From Acanthosoma haemorrhoidale (Eukaryota > Arthropoda > Insecta > Hemiptera > Acanthosomatidae): a stretch of DNA of 64,000 nt. The notes under the pieces were generated by a model. That model had not been told where the DNA came from. It did not search any database and saw only the letters and a list, made by a program, of their open reading frames with translations. Of this stretch, positions 1 through 10,372 are shown one piece after another. The stretch is from positions 171,875,226-171,939,225 of the forward strand of contig OV884011.1 in NCBI GenBank assembly GCA_930367205.1. Direction: 5' to 3'. The first letter of the stretch is position 1; the number at the start of each line of letters is the position of its first letter. Position numbers and translations under genes: made by a program.

Positions 1-3000
1 CCTAATTCTTGCATCCTAATCCAATCTACATGTTACCTTATAATGTAACAATTATCAAAGAGATGTTCCTTTATTTTCATATCGCAGTCCGAACTAATTT
101 TGTGTGACACCCCATTTGAATACAATCTCATCTTTAACAGTTTCATAACTCATCCTTGATTAAAGACCACTGTTATGAACGCGGTATTCATCTCATAGAC
201 GACCCTTCAGTTCTAGAATTGTTTTCTGCTTTTTCTCTTTGACTTTGATGGATCGAACCAATTTCTGTACACTGCGGCTCATACGTCTGACCGGAGTCCG
301 GCATTTCGAAATACCGTAAGCTTGCTTCCTAACCACTACGATGGAATCTACAGGCTGCCACAATATATATTACTAACAGATTGGATCCAAACAATCAAAG
401 TCATCTAGTGACATTAATATTTTTAATTAAATCTCACAAAAAAAAGATAAAATGCTAACATAACGAAACCATTAAAATAATATAACATATTCAATATTAA
501 ATTAATAAAAGGTGCGAGTAACTGGTAGAACTGATAATTAGGTGCTCCTAATATCATAGTCAGATTCAGGCTGCCGCATATGTTAATATTATGCGTTAAT
601 ATGTATGTTAATACAGCATGTGATTTATCTAACAACACCTCAGCATTAGGCTAGAATATATTTCTAACAGTCAAACTCTATACAAAACCCCGAACCTCAA
701 AAAAGGACCCAAAAGGGCAATAAAGTTAAGTAGTTATATGTACTCCTAAGACAGTCAAGTCTTACTAAATACTTTAAACGGTAACGTCATTGCCTAAATT
801 ATAGTAATTTACCTCCCTAATGTTTAAAATCAGCACCAACTTTCGTTAAGAATATAGAATCAACCTGTTACAATGCAACGAATACAAAAAAAATAAAATA
901 AACATTAATGAAGACAACCTGATCTATACAATGTATTCACATCCTGCACGTAAAAAAAAAATCGAACCAACAAACTTATGGCAGGATATGACAACGAATG
1001 TCAGGGTTAGTTTGGAGAGGTGAAGGAGGATGCGACGGGAATGGAACACGACGGGAAGAAGAGGAACGCGGAAGGATGAAGTGGTAAATGTGTTATGATT
1101 GACATCTAACCCGTGCAGTAGGGCAAGGATATGGAGAATATCAGGGGATGGAGAATGTGCAACTTTAAGTTGACACCTTGGAGGTTAAACCCTATCCTCC
1201 AGAGATCACGTTCCTTTCACGCTTGTGGCCAGAGTGTACAAAATCGATACTCACTTGTGGTAGTATATTATATTTTATAATTCCCCCGTCGACGACAAAC
1301 CTAATTAACGAACTATAATTTGGAATGATTAGAAGCTATTATACAATGTTATCATAATATTACACTGTTGTTAGCATGAATGCTGGTCGGACGTCCGTGA
1401 GTTTTTCACGTCCCTAGTTATGTTTCAATAAGGGTTTGTGGATGGTAATATGAGGGGTTTACCTTTACGGCATATTTATTTGTTACATTGGAATTTAGAG
1501 CACCGTTCGACCGCATGTTTGAGGTAAGTTATTCTTATAACAAGAGTACCGTAGTATAAGAGTTGGTTGTAAGGTTTACGTTTTATTTCGAAGCCAATTT
1601 CTGATTTACGCTGAATAAGTTCAAGGGATATTAGAGATAATTTGTATACTGCGCACTTTACCTTTATAGATTTAAGAAATGGATATTTTTAAGTTAAAAT
1701 TTCTGTTTCGTCACCAGGTTAGCTCAAAATGATCTCTGTTTCTGTTCATCATAGATTGATGGATAAATGACTAAACAATTAAGAAGAAGTATCTATCTAT
1801 AAAAAGGTTTTATTTAAGAAGATTTCATTGTGACTGTTCCTTAAAACTTTTGTGAAATAGTAATACTTGAACTACACCGTATAGCTATCGTGATATATCA
1901 AATTAGTGATTAAGAATCCTTGTGTTTTGCAATTTTATAAATTATAATAGAATAACAGATAAATTATTTATAACATTGAAAGTAAATCGCGATAAAAAAA
2001 AAAATTGAAGTCAAGTATGATGCAACATACAATTGAGGGCATCGTTAAGGCTATAATATTGATTTCATTGAGAGTTTTAATGACTTTTTGTAATTATATT
2101 GTGGTAAAGCCCCAACACACGTTACATATTATTAATCAAGTATTCTTGATCTTTAATATGATGTCCTAATCAATATGATAAAGACTGGTTTGTTGTAATG
2201 ATACAAACTTGGGATGGCTACTTTCGTAACTTTTAGTGCTTAAGATATTAATATTTGTTTGAAACTTTATATAAAACAAAATAATCATATTAATAGTCTG
2301 TAAAGGCCAGATAGAACTAACAACTGCCACCATTTGTGTGGATTATTGCTGGCTGTATGATGCATTCACGACAGTCTCCTCTAGCACCTTAAATAATTCA
2401 TTTCCATTTAATGGTGTTTCTCGCTATCAGTAATTGATATCACCTTTATTTCAGAGGTAAGATTACAATAAATGAAACGTCACTTACAAATGATGTTGGG
2501 ACCTATAACTGACTGTGAATATAATATACTCGATTTGTAACAAACAAAAATGTGGCAATAACAAGCATATTTTACTAGACAATAGTATGGAATTAGGTTG
2601 GGGTGGAGATGCATTGTGAAGACGAAAGGTTAATAAATGCTAAGCATCGCTTCGTGCACTAGGTAACGAATACATTCCTCCCGCCGGCCGCGGAGTTCTT
2701 TGTGCAGTCTTACATTCTTCAGTCCACCGTCGCTTCGAATTTACTAGAAAAATTATCTTCTGAACAAAGGAAGATTGTAAGTTGAGAGCAATAACTGCGG
2801 TAACCGTGGGTAATAAAGATATTTAGGCTCGTGGTAAAGATGGCGTTTATTTAAAAACTAATAGGTACCCTGTGGTAGCATAAGTACGAAAAACGAGATA
2901 GAACTTTCACGACACATGATGCCACTTAGACAAAAAAGGACATCAAACAAAATGAATATATCAACGGGGAAATTCGGTTATTCTGATCAAGTTAAAGTGA

Positions 3001-4922
3001 GCTGTATAAATACAACAACTTTTACCTTTATAAGTCTAGACAGCAAACGCAAGTATACAACACTAAAGGGCAGGTTATTGATGTTTTTATTCATTGATAT
3101 ATTAATAACGCTTGTAGGAACCCCGAGACCACGAGGTGTATATGCAGCTAATCGAAGGTAATTACTTATGTATCTTATTTTAAGTAAAAGAGTTCATAAC
3201 AAAGACTACACCAAACAATGCCAACCCGGGGATTGAGTCATCAACGGTTACTGGTCCTTTGCCTGACCTCTTTGTACTCCAAGTGTAACAACAGGGGACC
3301 TACAATATAATAAGAATATACTTAAAGGTAACCCTTTCTAATAATGCCCCTTTCTAAATAGGGAACAATAAAATTCATCTGCTTTAGTATTGCTTATTTT
3401 CACATTTTGTCATGTGCTAAGAATAAAGGTGGTGTAGTAGATTTAGAGTTAATTTCCCCCAGTGGTAGACATCTGAAGAGTGAAAGGATATAGGATTAGA
3501 TGAATAACTATGAAGCATAGAGTAAATGAGTGAAAAATGGGGAGGAAAGAGAAAAATGTTTGTTGAGTTCTATTAGTAGAGTAATTAGATAGGTACAGTT
3601 GATCTTCAGGTCTTATCAGAAGTTGTAAAGAGGGACGAGATTCTATATACGTAAGCGGAATAAATCTAGTAAATGTGAGACACTACCCCATAGGATACAG
3701 TTTTCGGAATAAATTGGTTATAAGTAAATCAAGACTTACTGCGAATTAGAAAAAATACTGAATAATATAGTAAGTACAATGATGTAATAGTAGTTAATAG
3801 TTAATATTAGATATTATATGCTGTTTTGTTGATAATATTTATCTTTAATTAATTTAAGTGTTATAAATGATGAAAGACATTATGATTAGGTCGAAAAGAA
3901 GTTATTAAAAGATAATATATCGAAAAGAGAAGTCTCTACAACCCCATATAAACTTTAAACACTTTTTTGATAGAGCTTTGGTTTTATTTTATATATATAT
4001 TCTTGTCATATTGATTTCATGGCTATTATTAGCACCTTTTTCTCTAATAGTAGTTTGCAGCATTACTTACTAAAATTTAGAGAGGGGGAACCCCATTAGC
4101 CACTCTTCAGTTCTTGTGACAGACCTAAAATCAAATTCACCTTTCGTTGATTCGTTTACCCAAAAGTTTCCATAATGTATATTTAGCACTGTCTACCAAA
4201 ATGAGATCATTTAGCAAGCTTGAATGATATGTTACGATCAATAGTACTATTCACAAACAGATTGAAATCAGTGGCTGTTCGACAATGTTGTCCGTGGGTG
4301 GAACATGGACAATGAGAAGCGATGAAATAGTGAATAGGCCAGAAGGTACCTGTGACCTTTAACGATGACCGGAGGCCTAGGACTGCCGCGCACCTTTCCA
4401 AGACTACCGGCGACCTTAAGATCCGATCTGAAAGATCAATTGCTCCAGGATCTGTTCGGCATCATCTTGACCATTTACCGGGAACAACTAGTCATAAGTC
4501 AACTATTCGGCATGGCCACAAAAATGGTCTGGTTTTCCAGGTGAAATGTCTGATTATGGGTACAATGAGCCCAATTTATTATTTATTGTTGTCAACATTA
4601 TTTAGTAGAAAACTTTTAAAATTTTTAACTTTTCATTCTTTTTCGTTTTACCATTCTCAATAAAGAACAAAAAAAATATTTTACAAACATAAACATATAA
4701 TACGCCACTTATTAGTTAGAGATAAAAAATTATCATATATATATATATACGTGTTTAAAAGTTACCGTCTCCCGGCTGTAGATTATCAAAGAAAAAGAGA
4801 GAATATGGATGATAATAATGCACACAGGTTCGATTGTTAACTATTCTGTTCTCATCCTCTATCAATACCCAGGCTTTGTTACATTAGGCCTTGTGGTATT
4901 AGGCTTAACAATGTCTTGCCAT
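1..4922. other. AT-rich stretch with no recognisable gene
   Basis: I read both strands and see no coding pattern, splice-bounded exon or known repeat. Open frames of 60-100 codons here (for example 2916-3161 + and 4352-4663 +) have no family motifs and no codon pattern. A GC-richer patch at about 4350-4520 could be an old repeat remnant. A (TA)n run lies near 4735-4750. Nothing else can be supported. Confidence 0.6.
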
Positions 4923-5209
4923 GAATTATTATATTCCGACCTATAGGTAATTTGTATATGCTTTAAGTGTGTATAAGTGGTAAATTGGAGTTCCCGACGG
5001 ATGATCAGGAACGTGCAGGGGGGAGTTAAAGCCAGAGGCCTGACTATGTCAAATACTAATACGATCACGGAATGTAAACAACCCAAGATCCTATGTATGT
5101 CTGATTAGCTTCCACAATAAAGCAGTCTTTTACTGGAGTCTGAGTGTGTCGGTGCATTTCCCTCTTTTGTTATTATCTTTTTATCCATCTTAACCACCGG
5201 CGATTAACT
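4923..5209 (+). repeat. Left (5') LTR segment of Gypsy-1
   Basis: It matches 8427-8714 over its whole length with only scattered differences by eye. Both copies start GAATTATTATATTCCGACC and end ACCACCGGCGATTAACT. It includes an AATAAAGCAGTC stretch near 5115 that may hold the transcript end signal. The sequence straight after it (TGATGCCAAAACTCGGG) is where a tRNA primer site should lie and looks like a decayed one. The true LTR may extend further left than the part shared by the two copies. Confidence 0.85.
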
Positions 5210-5340
5210 GATGCCAAAACTCGGGAAATTACAGGAACCTCGTACAAAGTTATTGTTTTTTTTTTTCTTTCTCTCTCATTTTTTTTTCTTTATCGTCTCC
5301 TCTTTGTATACGTTTTTATGAGAACATGCCGGAGGGAGTG

Positions 5341-5706
5341 TTATGACCCGCGGTGCTGAGTGGAGCGGCAAATATACCGCAGTTGCCTCAAACGACGATG
5401 GCAGCGGCTCACGCGATGATGAAGTTTCAGGCGATCACGGCTCAGGATATGAGGAAGTCCATTTCCAATCTGGAGAGATTCGCAGGTGAGACTGGGGAAC
5501 TGAATCATTTCCTTAAGGGGGTGACCGGCTGATGATGCGGATAGAGGGAAAACGGACGGAGGACTTAATAACTGAACGAGATGCCGATTCACTGAGAGCA
5601 GCGCTGGTGTGCAGAGTTAAGTGGAGTATCCTGAACATGATCCAGGCTGACGAGGATACCTCATGAACCATAGTGAAGGAGCGGCTAAAGAAATCATTCG
5701 GCGGGG
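5341..5706 (+). pseudogene. Gypsy-1 gag remnant
   Basis: After a pyrimidine-rich leader at about 5230-5300, a frame starts MTRGAEWSGKYTAV and runs about 48 codons before a stop. Past further stops, the segment to about 5706 reads like the middle of a Gypsy gag protein, with a W...L...E...KERLKKSFGG-like pattern in the last part. Gag would form the particle shell. This copy is broken by several stops, and its end is joined directly to reverse transcriptase sequence, so the nucleocapsid part and the protease are absent. The assignment rests mainly on position and the weak C-terminal pattern. Confidence 0.5.
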
Positions 5707-5726
5707 GAAGGTGGACCCCTGGGAAG

Positions 5727-6570
5727 AAGTACCCAATTCCCAGGTTCGATGACATTCTGGACAGGCTGAGCGGGGCCAGGATCTTCAGCACCCTGGATCT
5801 CAAAGCGGGGTATCACTAGATACGGATGCATCCTAGGGACCGACGTAAGACAGCCTTCACTGGAGAGAGGTCACTACGAGTTCACCAGGATGCCATTTGG
5901 ATTGAAAAATGCACCCATCACATTCCAAAGGCTCATGCATGAGTTGCTACGTGGAGTAGATGAGCCCGTTTGCTAGATATACATGGACGACCTCTTAGTA
6001 TTCAGCACGACCGAGGCCCAACATGTAGATCACTTGAGGACAGTTTTTGACCGATTGCGACAATTCGGCCTGAAATTATTGGAGGAAAAGTCCCATCTGG
6101 GTTAGGAGGCCATCAGTCTTTTGGGGCACACGATATCTAAAGAAGGAATCTGAACAGATGCCGGGAAGGTGGCAGCAATTCAGAAGATGGTGATTCCATC
6201 CGACGTAAAAGGGATACGGTGGTTGATGGGAACACTAAACTACTACAGGCGATTCGTCCCAGAAATGGGAGCATACCTGGTACCTCTTAACAACCTCCTC
6301 CCAAAGGGGAAAAAGGTAGTCATCACCCCCGACATAGAGGCGAACATTCGCAAGTGCATGGGACGACTACAAGAACATCCTGTACTGGCATTTCCTGATT
6401 TCACAAAGAAATTCACAATAACGACGGATGCCAGTGAATATGCCTTGGGAGCGGTTCTGTCATGGGCAGGGGCCACAGGGAACCGTCCACTAGCGTACGC
6501 CAGTAAGCGCCTCACAGAGGCAGAAACTCGGTACAGCGGGCTGGAACGTGAGTTACTTGGGATAGTATGA
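5727..6570 (+). pseudogene. Gypsy-1 reverse transcriptase and RNase H start, broken
   Basis: Translated pieces show reverse transcriptase finger and palm motifs: YPIPRFDDIL, a DLKAGYH block ending in a stop at about 5817, FTRMPFGLKNAP in a shifted frame near 5880, and the catalytic YMDD at 5980-5991 directly after an in-frame TAG (5974-5976). More stops follow near 6103 and 6151. From 6169 to 6570 a clean 133-codon frame carries the connection domain (LNYYRRFVP) and the RNase H start (TTDASEYALGAVL). These are standard Ty3/Gypsy blocks. At least one frameshift and four stops make the copy dead. A shadow frame of similar length on the other strand is not a gene. Confidence 0.9.
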
Positions 6571-8172
6571 TCGATCACTTCCGCCCCTAAGTGTTCGGGA
6601 GAAGGTTTCGGGTGCACACAGACCACCGACCGCTACGGTGGGTCGGCAAACTGAAGGAATCGTCGGCGAGGGTCACTCGGTGGGATGAGTTCCTCGGTCA
6701 ATATAACTTGGAGGTAGTATGTAAGCCCGGTAAAGTGAAGGATGTGGCGTAGTGGCTGTCCCGGGCGATGAAAGCCAACGCACTAGAAAAGGTCAGGGGG
6801 AATCATCCAGGAACGTACGGCAGTTTTTGCGGGAATGGACGCCGGAGAGGGAAGGTGACCAACACGAGTCTGCTGAGGAGGAACGGTCGTTATTATGAAC
6901 GAAAGAAATTATGAACGATAATAAGCGCCACCAGATAGTCTGGATGACTAAAACCTCGGGGCCCATGAAGATAGCATACAGTAGCTATCGACGATCCACC
7001 ACCACGACCATATATACGGTCGTTGCCTGGGGTGAATGATGAGGAAATTTGTCGTGCCCTCAAGGAGGCTTCCAACCCAGGGAAGACTCACTATTTGTAC
7101 GTGGGAAACACGACCATTTGGGATAAGATTAGGCGGCTGTGGCGGACAGATTAGATTGAATATTTGTGCGGTGTGCCATGATGGCCGAAACCATCACGGA
7201 CGAGATAACTCAGAAGGAGATAACGCTGGCGTATCATCAGACAAAACTAATCACCGGGGGAACACGAGACGGCTCAGGCGTTGAAGCGCAAGTATTTCTG
7301 GTGGGGGATGCGGGAGACTATCCAGGAGACATGCGAGGTCTGCCACTGTACAAAATATGACAGGCACCCCACCAAAAGGGCTACAAGTCGAGACTCCCAC
7401 GGCACAAACACTGCTTACTGACCTTCAAGCGGACACCTTTACCTGGAAGGTACACAAGTGGGTCACAGTGGCTGACCTATTCAGCAAATTGGCCATGGCA
7501 TACCCCGCTCGGGAAAAGGGCTGAGGAGGTGGTTACAATTTTATGGAGTTCCAGATCGGATAACGTCGGATGGCGGGAGAGAGTTTGATAACGCCGACGT
7601 GAGAGAGGAGATGAAAACTCTGGTCGTAATATGGCACTAGAACTAGGGCATGTCAATACCCCAGGGCATCCAAAGAGCAGAGGGGGGATTGAGCGTCTCC
7701 ATAGCACCTTGGGAGACCGTCTTCGTGTTTACCATGCCGACAAAGGGTTGGAGCCGGCAGAGGCAATGCATACGGCGGTGATAACGTATAATCACTCCGT
7801 ACACACGACCTCAGGGTTCTCATTGTTTTCGGTCTTCGCGGCCGTCACCGAGACCCTAGTATAACGGTGGTGGGTGTTGAGACCTCAGCACAGCTCGCCA
7901 ACAGCCGCGTGGAGTTGGGGAAACTGTGGGGAAAAGTCTACGCGAAAATTACATTTGAAAAGACTAGGAGGGTGGTCAGGGAGAATGCAGGCGTCAAACC
8001 GATAGAAGGACGCGTTACGATAGGAACCATCGTGTATCGAAGGATCGGCTCCAATCGGACTAAAGAATTGTCCCGTTATGAGGGACCCTTCAGGGTGATC
8101 GCGATTCGCGAACACAATTTACTGACCATACAAAGTTTCCGTGAGCCTGCGAAACGCAGGACTGTACCTTAA
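6571..8172 (+). pseudogene. Gypsy-1 RNase H end and integrase, broken
   Basis: Past the stop at 6568-6570 the RNase H reading resumes in another frame (HTDHRPLRWVGKL near 6610, then VCKPGKVKDVA). The zinc-binding start and first part of the integrase core at about 6800-7600 are badly scrambled. At 7631-7864 a frame carries the integrase core end (GHVNTPGHPKSRGGIERLHS), which includes the acidic residue of the DDE set in the IER context. At 7867-8172 a 101-codon frame gives the C-terminal integrase region, with a GPF block (LSRYEGPFRVI) of the GPY/F type. The pieces are in different frames and cannot be joined without changes. Confidence 0.85.
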
Positions 8173-8426
8173 AGCAGTTAAAGCTTCCGGTGGGGAAGCC
8201 TACCGAAGTAATGTAATTTAGTTCTAGTATCCTCGACCTCCACACATCTCATTGGGGTCATAATTTGGGTTTTTTTTTTATATAGTTTTACCAGGATATT
8301 TTTATTTCATTGTTATTCTTTGTATTATTTTATTGTACTATCTTCAGTTTTGTACGAAATTCGATAAGGCTTCTATTTTATTTCTTATGTATGTAAGACA
8401 TTGTTGTGCAGTTCTGGATGAGCACG

Positions 8427-8714
8427 GAATTATTATATTCCGACCTATAGGTAATTTGTATATGCTTTCAGTGTGTATAAGTGGTAAATTAGAGTTCCCG
8501 ACGGATGATCAGGAACTTGCAGGGGGGAGTTAAAGCCAGAGGCCTGACTATGTCGAATACTAATACGATCATGGAATGTAAACAACCCATGATCCTATGT
8601 ATGTCGCATTATCATCAATAATACAGCAGTCTTTTACTGGAGTCTGAGTGAGTCGGTGCATTTCCCTCTTTCGTTATTATCTTTTTTATCTATCTTAACC
8701 ACCGGCGATTAACT
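8427..8714 (+). repeat. Right (3') LTR segment of Gypsy-1
   Basis: This is the second copy of the repeat at 4923-5209, with the same start and end words and the same order throughout. The differences are scattered point changes and small indels (for example around 8605-8625). The sequence at 8173-8426 between the integrase frame and the LTR is AT-rich, with a T run at 8271-8280, and holds no gene. No clear polypurine tract is visible immediately before 8427, which again suggests that the true LTR start lies further left and the shared part is not the whole LTR. Confidence 0.85.
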
Positions 8715-8724
8715 TATATATATG

Positions 8725-8922
8725 TATATAAGTTAATGCTTATCGGCTTTAGAATTCAAAAACAAAGGAAAAAAAGGTACAGAGAAACAACACGCATGAA
8801 AGTTATAACTAGACTGTTTATTTCGAGTCTATAACCCTGTATATTTACATTCGGGATGTTTACATCCCGACGTTTGGGGATTAAGGTTGAGTACTGATGC
8901 TGCCCGGAGCTTAACTTATATA
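8725..8922. repeat. Short inverted-ended element (MITE-like), 198 bp
   Basis: The left end reads TATATAAGTTAA (8725-8736) and the right end reads TTAACTTATATA (8911-8922), a perfect 12-base inverted pair. In the middle, TCGGGATGT-TT-ACATCCCGA (8851-8870) is a perfect hairpin with 9-base arms. No protein-coding capacity is present; a 69-codon frame on the - strand is chance. Flanking DNA on both sides is (TA)n-like, which would suit TA-target insertion but also makes the ends ambiguous. A non-autonomous DNA transposon is the best reading; a simple AT-rich palindrome is the alternative. Confidence 0.45.
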
Positions 8923-10311
8923 TATATATATATATATCGTAATATTGTAAAAAAAAAAGGATCATTTACCTATCAAGACATTTTTTTTTTTTTTTTTTAA
9001 ACATCAGAGATTGTTCTTAGTAAATATGGGTTTTTACACACATTACATTTATTTTGTAATTTAGATTTACTTTATGTTTAGTGATGTTGTTGGTAGTCAC
9101 CATAAATAGTGTCTTTCCATATGTTTGAAAAAAATTCATGAAGTTACATATATTTTAAATTAGTATGTCAATTAGTTTATTGGTCAGTTTAGTCCATTCA
9201 CGTATAATGTATATCATATATTTATAATTTTTATGTTAATCAACTCTATAATTCATTAAGATCATGCACATTTTACTGTTACCGTTATTACGTTCTTTGA
9301 TTGTGTACTGGGCAAAGGAATCAACTGACCTGTTTGTTTTTCTTAACACTGGGTTACTTAAATTGAAATTAAAACTAGATAGGAATATTTGATTATGATA
9401 ATTATCCAACAAGTCACTGACCGTAAAAAGACCATGGAAAACGTTCGGGAATAACATTAGTCAATGAAAGGAATATTGAATACAAAATTAATCAATAGAA
9501 CTCTTATACACAGAAATTTGATAATAATAAGATGGTAATGAACGTTGCAAAACTCAAAAGAAAAAGATAGTTTGTTAATGAATATCTAAGTTGCAAGAAT
9601 TTAGAATAACTACCACAGGTAATTCCGGAGTGCCCACATCTTTGTGGAATGTGGAGATAGACCGGCGTCATTCATCCATTCTAAGTTCCAACAAACATAA
9701 ATAAGCCCGGAGCTCCTCACAGTTGCAAACATTTAAAATATGATATTATTGGGCAAGGCAAAAACTAATGAAGGGGTCGTAATGTAATTGGTTATGTGTG
9801 CTTGCTACCCAGTTACATAATTTTCATTTAGCTGTTAACCACAAACGAGAGTCTCATAGATGTCTTGCAGGTTATATATTTTGATCGGAAGCGTTCTGAA
9901 AACGTTTAGGATATAACATGCATGTAATTGACAAATAGAATATTATATAAAGTGTGACCTCATGATTGAGAATAACGCTTGAGGGGGTATTTACTCACAT
10001 ATATATACATATTTTATGGGGTAAGTACTGAATAAACCCCATGTCGGGAAGCCATACTAATATGGCATGTACATTCCCTACCAATACTATGAATGTTAAT
10101 AATTTATTTTATAATTATTAAGCCATAATGGGATTCCTGGATATAGAATAATAAGATGTTAATGTGATGAAATGAAGTGATTTATTGTCCTTAAAAATTA
10201 ATTATATGTGGAAATAAAAATGTAAATATAATAAATCATTGACAAAACACAATAATATACTGCAAAAGTGGTTTTAATAAATGATTTTATGAGCTCAAAA
10301 ATACTATTCAG
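8923..10311. other. AT-rich non-coding stretch
   Basis: A (TA)n run at about 8914-8937 and a T tract at 8981-8998 are followed by AT-rich DNA with no coding pattern on either strand. The frame at 9236-9457 (-) shows no motif. Nothing else is seen. Confidence 0.55.
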
Positions 10312-10372
10312 CTCATGTTCCCTTTATTCAACGGTTCATTTGAGGAGGTCGCCAGGAAGTATGAGTGTATGG
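10312..10372 (+). CDS. Possible orphan exon, 61 nt
   Basis: A segment of normal coding composition lies in AT-rich DNA between an acceptor-like AG (10310-10311, ...ACTATTCAG) and a good donor (GGTAAGAGC, GT at 10373). Read in phase 0 it gives LMFPLFNGSFEEVARKYECM and leaves one base over. No stop is present in this frame. I do not recognise the peptide. The pyrimidine tract before the acceptor is poor, and no partner exon was found nearby, so this may be chance. It could belong to a host gene with long introns. Confidence 0.2.

Larger units (their letters stand above)
4923..8714 (+). mobile_element. Degenerate Ty3/Gypsy LTR retrotransposon (Gypsy-1)
   Basis: Two nearly matching direct repeats (4923-5209 and 8427-8714) flank a pol-like interior on the + strand. 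The domain order is gag remnant, reverse transcriptase, RNase H and integrase, which is the Ty3/Gypsy order. The interior is about 3.2 kb, much shorter than the 5-6 kb usual for the family. The gag 3' part, protease and start of reverse transcriptase are missing, joined at about 5706-5720. Many in-frame stops and frameshifts show that it cannot make its proteins. The interior is clearly more GC-rich than its surroundings. No env-like frame is present. The outer limits are uncertain, because the left edge is simply where similarity between the two LTR copies starts and no clear target-site duplication is visible. Confidence 0.9.

Noticed and set aside
5513..6626. Long - strand frames across Gypsy-1 (5513-5803, 6243-6626) as genes
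   Set aside because: They are antisense shadows of the GC-rich reverse transcriptase and RNase H sequence on the + strand and show no motif of their own.
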